From CAVQJU01 sp963754955 (GTDB lineage: Bacteria; Acidobacteriota; Vicinamibacteria; Vicinamibacterales; CAVVIG01): 64,000 nucleotides of DNA. Where the stretch lies: positions 620,001 through 684,000 of the forward strand of contig CAVWHY010000001.1 in the NCBI GenBank assembly GCA_963754955.1. The letters run 5' to 3'. Position numbers and translations under genes: made by a program. Below the pieces are notes generated by a model. The model was not told the DNA's origin, searched no databases, and saw only the letters and a list, made by a program, of their open reading frames with translations. Below are positions 45,645 to 53,425 of this stretch, piece by piece. How positions within the stretch are numbered: position 1 is the first letter of the stretch; each line of letters opens with the position of its first letter.

Positions 45645-45818
45645 GGCAGTCAGTCCCGAGTCCCTGGGCCCTGGTTCACGGTCCGTCCCAGGTCCGTGGT
45701 CCATCATTGGCACGATCTCACACTGCTCACGCGGCGCGTCAGCAACCGGCTCGGTGGACCAGGAACCTCGGACAACGGACGGACCCACGAACCAGGCACC
45801 AAGGCGCAGGGACCCACC
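45645..45818. repeat. GGTCC/GGACC inverted array
   Basis: The left half has GTCCCGAGTCCCTGGGCC and GGTCCGTCCCAGGTCCG; the right half has GGACCAGGAACCTCGGA and GGACGGACCCACGAACC. The two halves are separated by about 65 bases. It lies in the divergent region upstream of DUF1330 and the TRAP binding protein. Confidence 0.65.
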
Positions 45819-45868
45819 GCGCGTTGACGGTGCCTGCGCGGAGCCTAGACTACGCCAGCTTCAACACA

Positions 45869-46861
45869 ATGCGGAATCTCACCCGCCGTGCGTTCGTTGG
45901 AAGCGCCCTGCTCGGTGCGTTCACCAGCCGGACGCGCGCGGCTGCGGCGTATTCCTTCGTCCAGTATCACAACCAGACGGCCGCCAGCCCGCTGCATCGG
46001 CGGCTCGTCGAGATGTGGACGGCGATCGGCCTCGAAACGAACGGGCGCGCCGTCGCGCAGGTGTTTCCCAACAACAACGGCATCAGCGGCAGCGATCCGG
46101 CGGCGCTGCGCGCGCTCATGGCGGGCGACATCCAGTTCTTCACCCTGATGGGCGGGATCCTCGGCACGGTCGTGCCGGCGGCCGAAGTCCAGCAGGTGCC
46201 GTTCGCCTTCAGATCGGCCGGCCACGCCCACCAGGCGATGGACGGCCCGCTTGGCGCCTATCTGCGCGGGGAAATGGCCGCGAAGGGCCTGGTCGGGTTC
46301 CCGGTGGGCGCGTTCGATAACGGCATGCGGCAGATCGGGGGCACGAAACGGCCGATCGTGCGTCCGGAGGATCTGGCCGGCGTGCGCATGCGGGTCCCCG
46401 CGGGACAGATGGTGGCCGACACGTTCAGGGCGCTCGGCGCGGAGCCCGTCACGATCAACAGCGACGGCATCTACGCGGCGCTCGAGAGCGGACGGGTCGA
46501 CGCGCAGGAGAACCCGCTGGCGCTGATGGAACTGTTCAAGCTCGACGAGGTCGTGAAGTACGTGAGCCTGACGAACCATATGTGGTCCGGCTTCAACCTG
46601 CTGGCACACCAGCCGACGTGGGCGCGTCTGCCGGCCGATATCCGGACCGCCGTCGAGCGGAACGTCGCGAAGTATGTGCGTCTGCAGCGGCGGGACCAGG
46701 CCGACCTGAACGCCGCGGCCCGCGTCAGGATGGAAAAGCGCGGCCTCGCGTTCAACGAGATCGAGGCGGCGGCGTTCCGCGCACAGCTCACCGGCTTCTA
46801 TACGGACTGGAAGAATCGCCTCGGCAGCAAGTGCTGGTCGCTGCTGAACCTGCAGGCCTGA
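45869..46861 (+). CDS. Tat-exported TRAP transporter binding protein (DctP-like)
   Basis: 330 residues from ATG 45869. The N-terminus MRNLTRRAFVGSALLGAFTSRTRA is a twin-arginine signal. The fold is the TRAP solute receptor: VEMWTAIGLETNGRAVAQVFPNNNG, GTVVPAAEVQQVPFAF, GGTKRPIVRPEDLAGVRMRV (with the conserved arginine binding carboxylates) and ALESGRVDAQENPLALM. No DctQ or DctM permease gene is nearby, so it is an orphan receptor here. The ligand is probably an organic acid. The stop codon TGA (46859-46861) is the centre of an 18-bp palindrome. Confidence 0.9.
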   Translation: MRNLTRRAFVGSALLGAFTSRTRAAAAYSFVQYHNQTAASPLHRRLVEMWTAIGLETNGRAVAQVFPNNNGISGSDPAALRALMAGDIQFFTLMGGILGTVVPAAEVQQVPFAFRSAGHAHQAMDGPLGAYLRGEMAAKGLVGFPVGAFDNGMRQIGGTKRPIVRPEDLAGVRMRVPAGQMVADTFRALGAEPVTINSDGIYAALESGRVDAQENPLALMELFKLDEVVKYVSLTNHMWSGFNLLAHQPTWARLPADIRTAVERNVAKYVRLQRRDQADLNAAARVRMEKRGLAFNEIEAAAFRAQLTGFYTDWKNRLGSKCWSLLNLQA

Positions 46862-46869
46862 AGGCCTGC
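46852..46869. repeat. Palindrome GCAGGCCTGAAGGCCTGC with a stop codon at its centre
   Basis: A perfect 8-bp stem; the central TGA is the stop codon of the TRAP binding protein, so half of the hairpin is coding (LQA) and half is 3' untranslated. Identical to 26694-26711 and 50887-50904. Confidence 0.85.
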
Positions 46870-46915
46870 ACTACGACTACAATATGCGCAGGTTTCCAGC
46901 CGAACGCCGAAGAGG

Positions 46916-47698
46916 ATGATGATGATGCAGATCCACCGGAACAGACTTGCCATGGCCACCGCAGTGGCGGTGTTGATGGCGGCCGCGTCGGCCTCGGCGC
47001 AGTGGAAGGGCGTTCGAACCACCGGGCCGCGCCTCCCCGACGGCAAGCTCAACCTCGACGGCCCGGCGCCCCGCACGCCGGACGGCAAACCGGATCTCTC
47101 CGGCGTCTGGCTGACGCGCGGCATCTACATCGGCGATATCGCCAAGGACCTCAAGGAACCCGTGCCGATGCAGCCCTGGGCGGCAGAGCTGTACAAGCAT
47201 CGGCGAGACACGGAGAGCAAGGAAGATCCGACCGGATGGTGCGTGGTCGGAGGCGTTCCACGTTCGACCGCTGTGCCTTACCCCTTCAAAATCATCAACT
47301 CCACCGGGATGGTGGTCATCCTGTACGAAGCCGTGCACTCGTACCGGCAGATCTTCACCGATGGCCGCGAGATCCCGAAGGATCCCAACCCGCAGTGGTT
47401 CGGCTACTCGGTCGGAAAATGGGAAGGCGACACGTTCGTCGTGTCGTCGACTGGCTTCAACGACAACGTCTGGCTGGACAACTTCGGGCATCCGGCCGGT
47501 GAAAACCTGAAGGTGACGGAGCGGTTCCGGCGCAAGGACTTCGGCCACCTGGACGTGGACGTCACGATCGACGATCCGAAAACCTACACGAAGCCCTGGA
47601 CCGTGACGCTGCCGCTCGTCTACCAGCCTGACAGCGAGCTGATCGAGTACATGTGCACGGAGAACAACAAGGACATCCCGCACCTGGTCGGCAAGTAA
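46916..47698 (+). CDS. Exported WEGD-family protein
   Basis: Intact, 260 residues, paralogue 2 of 7. After four ATG codons and a signal peptide (LAMATAVAVLMAAASASAQ) comes the double motif RLPDGKLNLDGPAPRTPDGK, then DLSGVWLTRG. The central region reads GGVPRSTAVPYPFKIINSTG, MVVILYEAVHSYRQIFTDGR and WFGYSVGKWEGDTFVVSSTG. It ends LDVDVTIDDPKTYTKPWTV and MCTENNKD. Very similar to 50059-50859. The repeated PDGKP/LSGxW and the IDDPKxYTKPW block define the family. No catalytic residues can be named. Confidence 0.87.
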   Translation: MMMMQIHRNRLAMATAVAVLMAAASASAQWKGVRTTGPRLPDGKLNLDGPAPRTPDGKPDLSGVWLTRGIYIGDIAKDLKEPVPMQPWAAELYKHRRDTESKEDPTGWCVVGGVPRSTAVPYPFKIINSTGMVVILYEAVHSYRQIFTDGREIPKDPNPQWFGYSVGKWEGDTFVVSSTGFNDNVWLDNFGHPAGENLKVTERFRRKDFGHLDVDVTIDDPKTYTKPWTVTLPLVYQPDSELIEYMCTENNKDIPHLVGK

Positions 47699-47715
47699 CG
47701 CACCCGCGAACGAAC

Positions 47716-49024
47716 GTGAGACGCCTGGCGAGGTGGTCCGCGCTTCTGTTCGTGGCCGCACCTCTGAGCGCCGCCGCACCCGCACCCCCGGCGGATATCG
47801 ACGTCCTTCACTACGCGCTGACGATCACGCCTGACTTCGACCGGCACTCCATCTCGGGCGAGACGCACATTTCGTTCACGAGCCAGCGCGACGCGCTCGC
47901 CGACGTTCACTTCTCCGCCAACTCGCTGATCGTCGACCGCGCGACGATCGGGCGGCAGCCCGTTCGTGTGTCGCGCTCACAGGACGACATCGTCATGGCC
48001 CTGCCGCAGCCGGTACCGCGCGGCCAGACGGCGATGCTGACGATCGCTTTCCACGGTGTTCCGGCGCGGGGACTCGTGTTTGGCGCGCGCTCCGTCTATA
48101 CGAGCTACTTCACGTGCGACTGGATGTTCTGCGTGCAGGACCGCCCGGGCGACAAGGCTACGATCGACCTGACCCTCGTCCTGCCGAAAGGCATGACGTC
48201 GGTCGGCGTGGGCGCACGCGTTTCAGTGGCGTCCGCGGCGGGCGGCCTTGATGCGCACGCGTCGCGCGAGACGCGGCCGTACTCCAGCTACGTCTACGGA
48301 TTTGCCGCCGGCGACTTCCACATCGCGTCAGAACGGCAGGCGAACGTCAGAGCTCGTCTACCTCAGCGAGACAGCGCAGCCGGAGCGGCTGCGCACGCTG
48401 TTTGCGAGCACGGGCGAGATGGTGCGCTTTTTCGAGGAGAAGGCCGGCGTCCGACTCCCTCACGGGCGCTACGTCCAGGTGCACGCTCCTGGAACGGCGG
48501 CACAGGAAGCCGGCGCGTTTTCCGTCATAGGCGAAGACGAGGTGTCGCCGGTTCTCGACAATCCGCAGGAGGACTGGGTCATCGCCCACGAGCTCGCGCA
48601 TCAATGGTGGGGCAACCTCGTGACGTGCGCCGACTGGAGCGAGTTCTGGCTGAACGAGGGCATCACGACGTTCATGGTGGCGGCGTGGAAGGAACATCGC
48701 TGGGGACGCGCGAGCTACGACCGCGAGATGGATTTGGCGCGCCAGCGCGTCGATGCGGCTGCCAGGAGCGGGATCAGCGTCCCGCTCACGTTCCCCGGGC
48801 CGTTCCCGTCCCTGTCCGCGCGGCGCGCCATCGCATACTCCAAGGGTGCACTCTTCATGGATCGCCTGCGGCGGGAACTCGGGGAGCAGAGCTTCTGGGC
48901 GGCACTCCGGTCGTTCACCCGCGCATATGCGGGCGCGACCGTCGTCAGCCACGACTTCGAGCAGGTGTTCGAACATTCGAGCGGCCGCGATCTGAGCGCG
49001 CTCTTCAACCAGTGGGTCTACTAA
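47716..49024 (+). CDS. Short exported M1-family peptidase (one frameshift)
   Basis: About 435 residues from GTG 47716, much shorter than typical M1 enzymes (800-900), ending after the catalytic domain. It has a signal peptide (RRLARWSALLFVAAPLSAA), an N-terminal beta-domain (HYALTITPDFDRHSISGETHI), and HELAHQWWGNLVTCADWSEFWLNEG, giving zinc motif HELAH and glutamate in LNEG. A GAMEN-like GAFSVIGEDE sits upstream. One indel near 48345 is needed. Without the C-terminal helical domain, it may be a minimal M1 scaffold like those of some acidobacteria. It starts 17 bases after the preceding gene and is probably co-transcribed with it. Confidence 0.85.
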
Positions 49025-49049
49025 GGCAGCCTGAAGGCCTGCACTACGA

Positions 49050-49925
49050 TTACTTATCGAAATGGTGCGTTGATTTCTCGTTCTCGCCGCAGACGAACTC
49101 GATGAGGTCCGTGTCGAGCATGATCGACTGCTCGATCTTCACCGTCCACGGCCGCGTGTACGCCTTGGGATCGTCCACGGTGATCTCGATCTCGAGGCTG
49201 CCGTAGTTCACCCGCCGGAAGCGCTCGATCCACTTCGCCGCGTCGGTGAGCGGCGCGCCGTTGATGTCCAGCCATCCGCCGTCGCGGAACCCGGTCGTCT
49301 GCACGACGAGCGTGTCCCCGTCCCATCGGCCTGTCGAGTAGCCGTACCACCACGGCTGCGGATCGTTTGACGGCAGCGGCCGGCCGTCGGTGAAGATCTG
49401 CCGGATGCCGGCGTTGCCTTCGTACAGCACCACGATCGACCGCGGTGTTTGGATGATCTGCCGCGGCTGCGGATGATTGTGCAGCTGCATCAACCCCATC
49501 GGCAGGCAGTGCGCGTCGGGGTTGTCCTTGCCGTTGTCGTCCATCCGCTTCTTGCGAAGTTCGAACGCCCACGGCTGCAGCGGCAGCGGCTCCTTCATGC
49601 CCCACCCGATGTCCCAGAACTGATTATTCCGCGGCGGAATCGAACCGTCGGCGTTCGGCGCACCGGCCGTTCCGGCGACGCCGGGCCCGCCGCCCGGCGG
49701 CGGCGCGCCGGCTCCGAACCCGCGCACGTTGCGCCACAGGCCCGAAAGGTCGGGCTTGCCGTCGGCCGTCCGCGGGGCCGGCGCCAGCAGGTTGGGTTTC
49801 CCGTCGGGTGTCCGGGGCACGGCGGCCGTCGGGTAGGAGGGCCACTGCGCCAGGAGCGGCGGGAGCGAAGAACAGACCACGGCCGAAAGTGCCAGGGTGC
49901 ACGCCGAGTTGACCCAACCGTTCAT
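49050..49925 (-). CDS. Exported WEGD-family protein, longer form
   Basis: 291 residues from ATG 49925 (GGGAGGG upstream). Paralogue 3 of 7. It has a Gly/Pro-rich insertion (AGAPPPGGGPGVAGTAGAPN) after DLSGLWRNVRG. The central region reads QPRQIIQTPRSIVVLYEGN, GIRQIFTDGRPLPSNDPQP and YSTGRWDGDTLVVQTTGF, with D in place of E in the name motif. It ends EITVDDPKAYTRPWTV and FVCGENEKS. A palindrome GCAGCCTGAAGGCCTGC-like (49027-49042) lies between its 3' end and the convergent peptidase gene. Confidence 0.86.
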   Translation of the reverse strand: MNGWVNSACTLALSAVVCSSLPPLLAQWPSYPTAAVPRTPDGKPNLLAPAPRTADGKPDLSGLWRNVRGFGAGAPPPGGGPGVAGTAGAPNADGSIPPRNNQFWDIGWGMKEPLPLQPWAFELRKKRMDDNGKDNPDAHCLPMGLMQLHNHPQPRQIIQTPRSIVVLYEGNAGIRQIFTDGRPLPSNDPQPWWYGYSTGRWDGDTLVVQTTGFRDGGWLDINGAPLTDAAKWIERFRRVNYGSLEIEITVDDPKAYTRPWTVKIEQSIMLDTDLIEFVCGENEKSTHHFDK

Positions 49926-49942
49926 GCGAGCCCTCCCGGGAG

Positions 49943-50031
49943 ACAAAATAAAGTGTAAAGTTCAAAGTGCAAAGTGAAAAAGTAAGTACGGAAAGTGCTG
50001 AAAGTGCTGAAAGTCTGAAAGTAATGGGCAA
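49943..50031. repeat. AAAGT array 5, one-armed (divergent)
   Basis: About nine AAAGT units all in the same orientation (TAAAGTTCAAAGTGCAAAGT, later GAAAGTGCTGAAAGTGCTG), with no ACTTT arm. It is located between divergent WEGD genes, where promoters are expected. Confidence 0.75.
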
Positions 50032-50058
50032 GTGATGAAAGCCAGTGGGAGGAAGGCG

Positions 50059-50859
50059 ATGCGTGGTGTGACAATCGCGGCACGGGCGATGGCGCTGGCG
50101 ATGACGCTGTTGACGATGAGCACCGCGGCGTCGGCACAATGGCTCGACCACCCGACGGCCGACATCCCGCGGCTGCCTGACGGCAAGCCAAACCTCGCGG
50201 CGCCCACGCCGAGGACGCCGGACGGCAAGCCCCAGCTCGCCGGACTCTGGCGGCCCTCACCCGGCCTGACCGGCGACATCGCGCGCAGCCTCAAGCCGGG
50301 CGAAAAACCCAGCGAGGTCCCGTTCCAGCCGTGGGCCGAGGCGCTCTACAAGGAACGCCGCGCCAACAACAGCAAGGACGACCCCACCGCCAACTGCATC
50401 GTCGGCGGCGTGCCGCGGTCGGACCTGGTCGGCTACCCGTTCAAGATCCTGCAAGTACCCGGGATGGTCGTCATCCTGTACGAGGCCGTCCACTCGTACC
50501 GCCAGATTTTCACCGACGGCAGAAAGCTCCCCGCCAACCCGCAGCCGACGTGGTTCGGCTACTCGGTCGGCCACTGGGAAGGCGACGTGCTCGTCGTCGA
50601 GACGACCGGGTTCAACGATCAGGGCTGGCTGGACAACGCGGGGAAGCCCGCGACCGATCAACTGCACGTCACGGAGCGGTTCGTCCGCAAAGACTTCGGG
50701 AATCTGGACATCCAGATCACGATCGACGACCCGAAGGCCTACACGAAACCGTGGACGGTCACGCAACCGCTCGCGTTCCAGCCCGACACGGAACTGCTGG
50801 AATACATCTGCAACGAGAACAACAGATACTTCGACTTGGTGAAGGACTACCGGAAGTAG
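50059..50859 (+). CDS. Exported WEGD-family protein
   Basis: I choose ATG 50059 (MRGVTIAARAMALAMTLLTM) since GGAGGAAGGCG precedes it; in-frame GTG/ATG codons at 50032-50037 would put the signal peptide too far in. 266 residues, paralogue 4 of 7. RLPDGKPNLAAPTPRTPDGK and LAGLWRPSPG at the start; GGVPRSDLVGYPFKILQVPG, MVVILYEAVHSYRQIFTDGR and VGHWEGDVLVVETTGFNDQG in the centre; TIDDPKAYTKPWTVTQPLAF near the end. Closest in the window to 46916-47698. Intact. Confidence 0.87.
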   Translation: MRGVTIAARAMALAMTLLTMSTAASAQWLDHPTADIPRLPDGKPNLAAPTPRTPDGKPQLAGLWRPSPGLTGDIARSLKPGEKPSEVPFQPWAEALYKERRANNSKDDPTANCIVGGVPRSDLVGYPFKILQVPGMVVILYEAVHSYRQIFTDGRKLPANPQPTWFGYSVGHWEGDVLVVETTGFNDQGWLDNAGKPATDQLHVTERFVRKDFGNLDIQITIDDPKAYTKPWTVTQPLAFQPDTELLEYICNENNRYFDLVKDYRK

Positions 50860-50860
50860 T

Positions 50861-50904
50861 GCGGACCTTCAGGTCCGCCGTGTCAGGCAGGCCTGAAGGC
50901 CTGC
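50861..50904. repeat. Tandem palindrome pair
   Basis: GCGGACCTTCAGGTCCGC (50861-50878) then GCAGGCCTGAAGGCCTGC (50887-50904), each a perfect 8-bp stem. It begins one base after the WEGD stop and lies between convergent genes. The same pair, in the same order, recurs at 53358-53400. Confidence 0.8.
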
Positions 50905-50922
50905 ACTACTTCCGGGCCTGCA

Positions 50923-52092
50923 TTACTTCTTCCCTGGCTCCGCAGGCTTCGCGAATCGCGCGGCTGAAATCGCGACGTTCGGACGCAGTTCGCTCAGCTC
51001 GATCGTAAACCGTCCGTCCAGCCACGTGTACGTCCACTTGAACGGCAGTTTTACTCCTGACACGTCCCGGTAGTCCGAGTAGTCAGTCTGCATCGGGATG
51101 CGGCCGACAACCGAGTCCGCGTAGCGAACCAGGCGCGTCAGCAGGCCCGATTCCTTGTCGAAATAGAACGTCGCCATCCCGCGTCCCGGCCCGCTGCCCT
51201 GCACGACCTGCACGTCGCGATCGTCGATGGTCGAAGGCAGGCCGGCGCGCCACGTCGGGAACGCCTGCTTGAGGCGCGCGGGAAAGGTCACTTCCGCTTC
51301 GACCCTCGCGGCCTGGAGATCTCCGCCGGTCAGCGCCTGCACGGTCACGGGGCGCTCGGTGATTGGCGCAGCGAGCCACGCCGCGCCATTGCCGTAGACG
51401 GTGCTGCTGTCGCCATCCGACCCGTGCACGATCGTGGCGCGCTGCCTCGGCGCCCTCGCGTACACGTCCACCTGGCGCTTCTCCGGATCGCCGTAGCCCT
51501 GATACGTGCCCTTCGCGGCGAAGCTGGTGAGCTTCGCCAGCTTCTCAGCGCCACCGAGGGCCTTGATGTACTGATCGAGAATCGCGTCCGCGGACGCCCC
51601 CTGGGCGGGCACGACGACGTCTTCATCTTCGTCGAGAGGACCGCCGCCGTACAGCTTCGCGAGGCTCGCCGTGACCAGCGGCCGATTGCCGCCGCGATGA
51701 CACGTGTAGCAGGTGACGACCTGGCGCCCGCCGAAATTGGTCTTGTTGATGCCCTCGACCATCGTGAACATGCGGCGGGCGATACGCTTGCGCGCGTTGT
51801 CGTCGGCGTACTTCGCCCAGTTGCCGTTGCTCTCGTTGACGTGGCAGAACGTGCAATCGGCGCCGAGCGACGCGGTGAAGAACCCCATCGTCTCCATGAA
51901 CTGGTTGACGGTGGTGCCCTTGATGACCTGCAGATTCTTGAAGACCGCGTCGGCCATCGGGGCTGCCGGTGCAGCCGCCGCGGGCGCGGCAGGTGCGGCC
52001 GGCAACGGCGGCGTTTGCGCGCCGGCCACGGCAGGCCTGAAGGGCTGCGCGGCCAGCATCGCGACGACGACGAGAGCCAGTCCGCGCGGCAC
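50923..52092 (-). CDS. Dihaem reaction-centre-type cytochrome fused to LolA-like domain (intact copy)
   Basis: Paralogue 3 of 4 and the only one without an indel, 389 residues from GTG 52092. A signal peptide and Ala/Pro linker (about 1-48) lead to MADAVFKNLQVIKGTTVNQFMETMG. Haem motifs are CTFCH and CYTCH (GGRQVVTCYTCHRGGNRP). The second domain begins at ADAILDQYIKALGGAEKLAKLTS and includes KRQVDVYARAPRQRATIVHG, PTWRAGLPSTIDDRDVQV and FYFDKESGLLTRLVRYADS; it ends TDYSDYRDVSGVKLPF. This is the best sequence for judging the fused architecture. The start lies two bases from the upstream WEGD stop. Confidence 0.88.
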   Translation of the reverse strand: MPRGLALVVVAMLAAQPFRPAVAGAQTPPLPAAPAAPAAAAPAAPMADAVFKNLQVIKGTTVNQFMETMGFFTASLGADCTFCHVNESNGNWAKYADDNARKRIARRMFTMVEGINKTNFGGRQVVTCYTCHRGGNRPLVTASLAKLYGGGPLDEDEDVVVPAQGASADAILDQYIKALGGAEKLAKLTSFAAKGTYQGYGDPEKRQVDVYARAPRQRATIVHGSDGDSSTVYGNGAAWLAAPITERPVTVQALTGGDLQAARVEAEVTFPARLKQAFPTWRAGLPSTIDDRDVQVVQGSGPGRGMATFYFDKESGLLTRLVRYADSVVGRIPMQTDYSDYRDVSGVKLPFKWTYTWLDGRFTIELSELRPNVAISAARFAKPAEPGKK

Positions 52093-52094
52093 GT

Positions 52095-52890
52095 CTACTT
52101 GGGGGCCGCTGCGCCGACGGCAGGCTTCGCTGTGTTGTCGAAGAACTGCTGGTTCTCGCGGACCGAGCAGATCTGCTGGTAACGCAGGAAACCGGTGTCG
52201 GACAGCGTGAAGTTCCTGTGCGAATTCCAGGGCTTGGTGTACGCGCCCGGGTCGTCAATCACCATGTCGAGTTCGAGCGTCTTCTGGTCGACGCGCTTAT
52301 AACGCTCGGTGAGATGCAGCTGCTCGGTGTGCGGGTGGCCCATCTGATCGAGCCACGTCTTGTCATTGAAGCCGATCGTGTCCACGACCAGCGTGTCGCC
52401 GTTCTCGTAATGGCCGATCGAGTGCCCCCACCATTGCGGATCGGGATCCGCCGGGTGCTTTCCGTTCAACCACACGACACGGAAGAACGGGCCGAGCTCG
52501 TACAGGATGTACACGGCCTCGGCGGTCTGAACGAACTTCGTCTTCACCGGCCAGAGGTAGATGTGTGGAACTCCGGGCGGCTCGCAGTAGATCGACCTGC
52601 GGATCCGTTGTGACGTCGAACTGCGAGTTGGCGCCGGTCGACGGCTTCTCCGACATCGTCTTCGTGCGCGCCCACGGCTGGTAGGGAATGTCGGGCTCGT
52701 TCCCCCGGTTTCTGCCGCCCATGTCGGCGATGCTGAGGCTCTGGCCGAAGCCGCCGCGCGTGCGGTCGGACGCCCAGTCGCCAGAGAGGTCCGGCACCTT
52801 CGCGCCCTGCGCGATCAGCGCCCGCGAACCCGCGGCCGCCGCCGCGGTCATCAGCAGCGCCGCGAGCGAAGCCTTCAGAAAACGTCCCAT
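52095..52890 (-). CDS. Exported WEGD-family protein, divergent (one frameshift)
   Basis: Paralogue 5 of 7, about 265 residues. It has a signal peptide (MGRFLKASLAALLMTAAAAAG), VPDLSGDWASDRTRGG, then, after an indel near 52590, a frame containing KFVQTAEAVYILYELGPF, VWLNGKHPADPDPQWWGHS and HYENGDTLVVDTIGFNDKTW. It ends with VIDDPGAYTKPWNSHRNF. It keeps the IDDP-YTKPW block but has YENGD for WEGD. Between cytochrome and DUF6152 genes in the same direction. Confidence 0.8.
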
Positions 52891-52906
52891 GGCCAGCCTC
52901 CCTGCT

Positions 52907-53335
52907 CTACTTCGCCGGTGCCGGCGCGGGCGCCGCGGCACGCGGCGCGTCATATGCGGTCAACTCGGTCCCGTTCGGCAGCACGATTCTGTTCAGCGTG
53001 CCGACGTTCGAGCCGTTCTTCGCGGCGAAGATGTACATCGTGACCTTTTCGCCGACGGGAATCGACTTCCGGGTCCACCCGCGTTCGAGCATAACGAGGG
53101 GCGGTTCCGTGTAGGCGACCCACTGGACGACCTTGCCGCTCGCGTCGGTGACATCGATCGCCACCTCGTTGTGCGGGTTGCCCCAGTAGAACTTCGCGAC
53201 GGTTCCCTTCAATTCGATCGCCTTGGTCATGTCGTACAGGTTCGCCCCGTGGTGCGCGAACACCCTGGCCGACGCCAGAAGTCCAACCACCGTCATCGCG
53301 ATCACCAGCGTACGGGTGAGCTTTAACACGGCCAT
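52907..53335 (-). CDS. Exported DUF6152 protein
   Basis: 142 residues with a signal peptide (VLKLTRTLVIAMTVVGLLASARVFA). Directly after cleavage comes AHHGANLYDMTKAIELKGTV, then WGNPHNEVAIDVTDASGKVVQW, the DUF6152 pattern. The C-terminus has LPNGTELTAYDAPR and an Ala/Pro tail. DUF6152 proteins are small periplasmic beta-proteins of unknown function, commonly found beside WEGD-type genes in soil genomes, as here. A paralogue is at 57572-57991. Confidence 0.88.
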   Translation of the reverse strand: MAVLKLTRTLVIAMTVVGLLASARVFAHHGANLYDMTKAIELKGTVAKFYWGNPHNEVAIDVTDASGKVVQWVAYTEPPLVMLERGWTRKSIPVGEKVTMYIFAAKNGSNVGTLNRIVLPNGTELTAYDAPRAAAPAPAPAK

Positions 53336-53357
53336 CTCCTTTGTTTGCAGAAGTAGT

Positions 53358-53400
53358 GCGGACCTTCAGGTCCGCCTGACAGGCAGGCCTGGAGGCCTGC
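53358..53400. repeat. Tandem palindrome pair, second copy
   Basis: GCGGACCTTCAGGTCCGC (53358-53375) and GCAGGCCTGGAGGCCTGC (53383-53400). Preceded, like the first copy, by AGTAGT. It lies between co-directional genes, whereas the other copy is convergent. Confidence 0.8.
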
Positions 53401-53425
53401 ACCACGACCGCCAACGTCGCTCATT

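Noticed and set aside
26694..53400. Insertion sequence termini at the palindromes
   Set aside because: The palindromes are not paired around an open frame for a transposase and show no target-site duplications that I can see.
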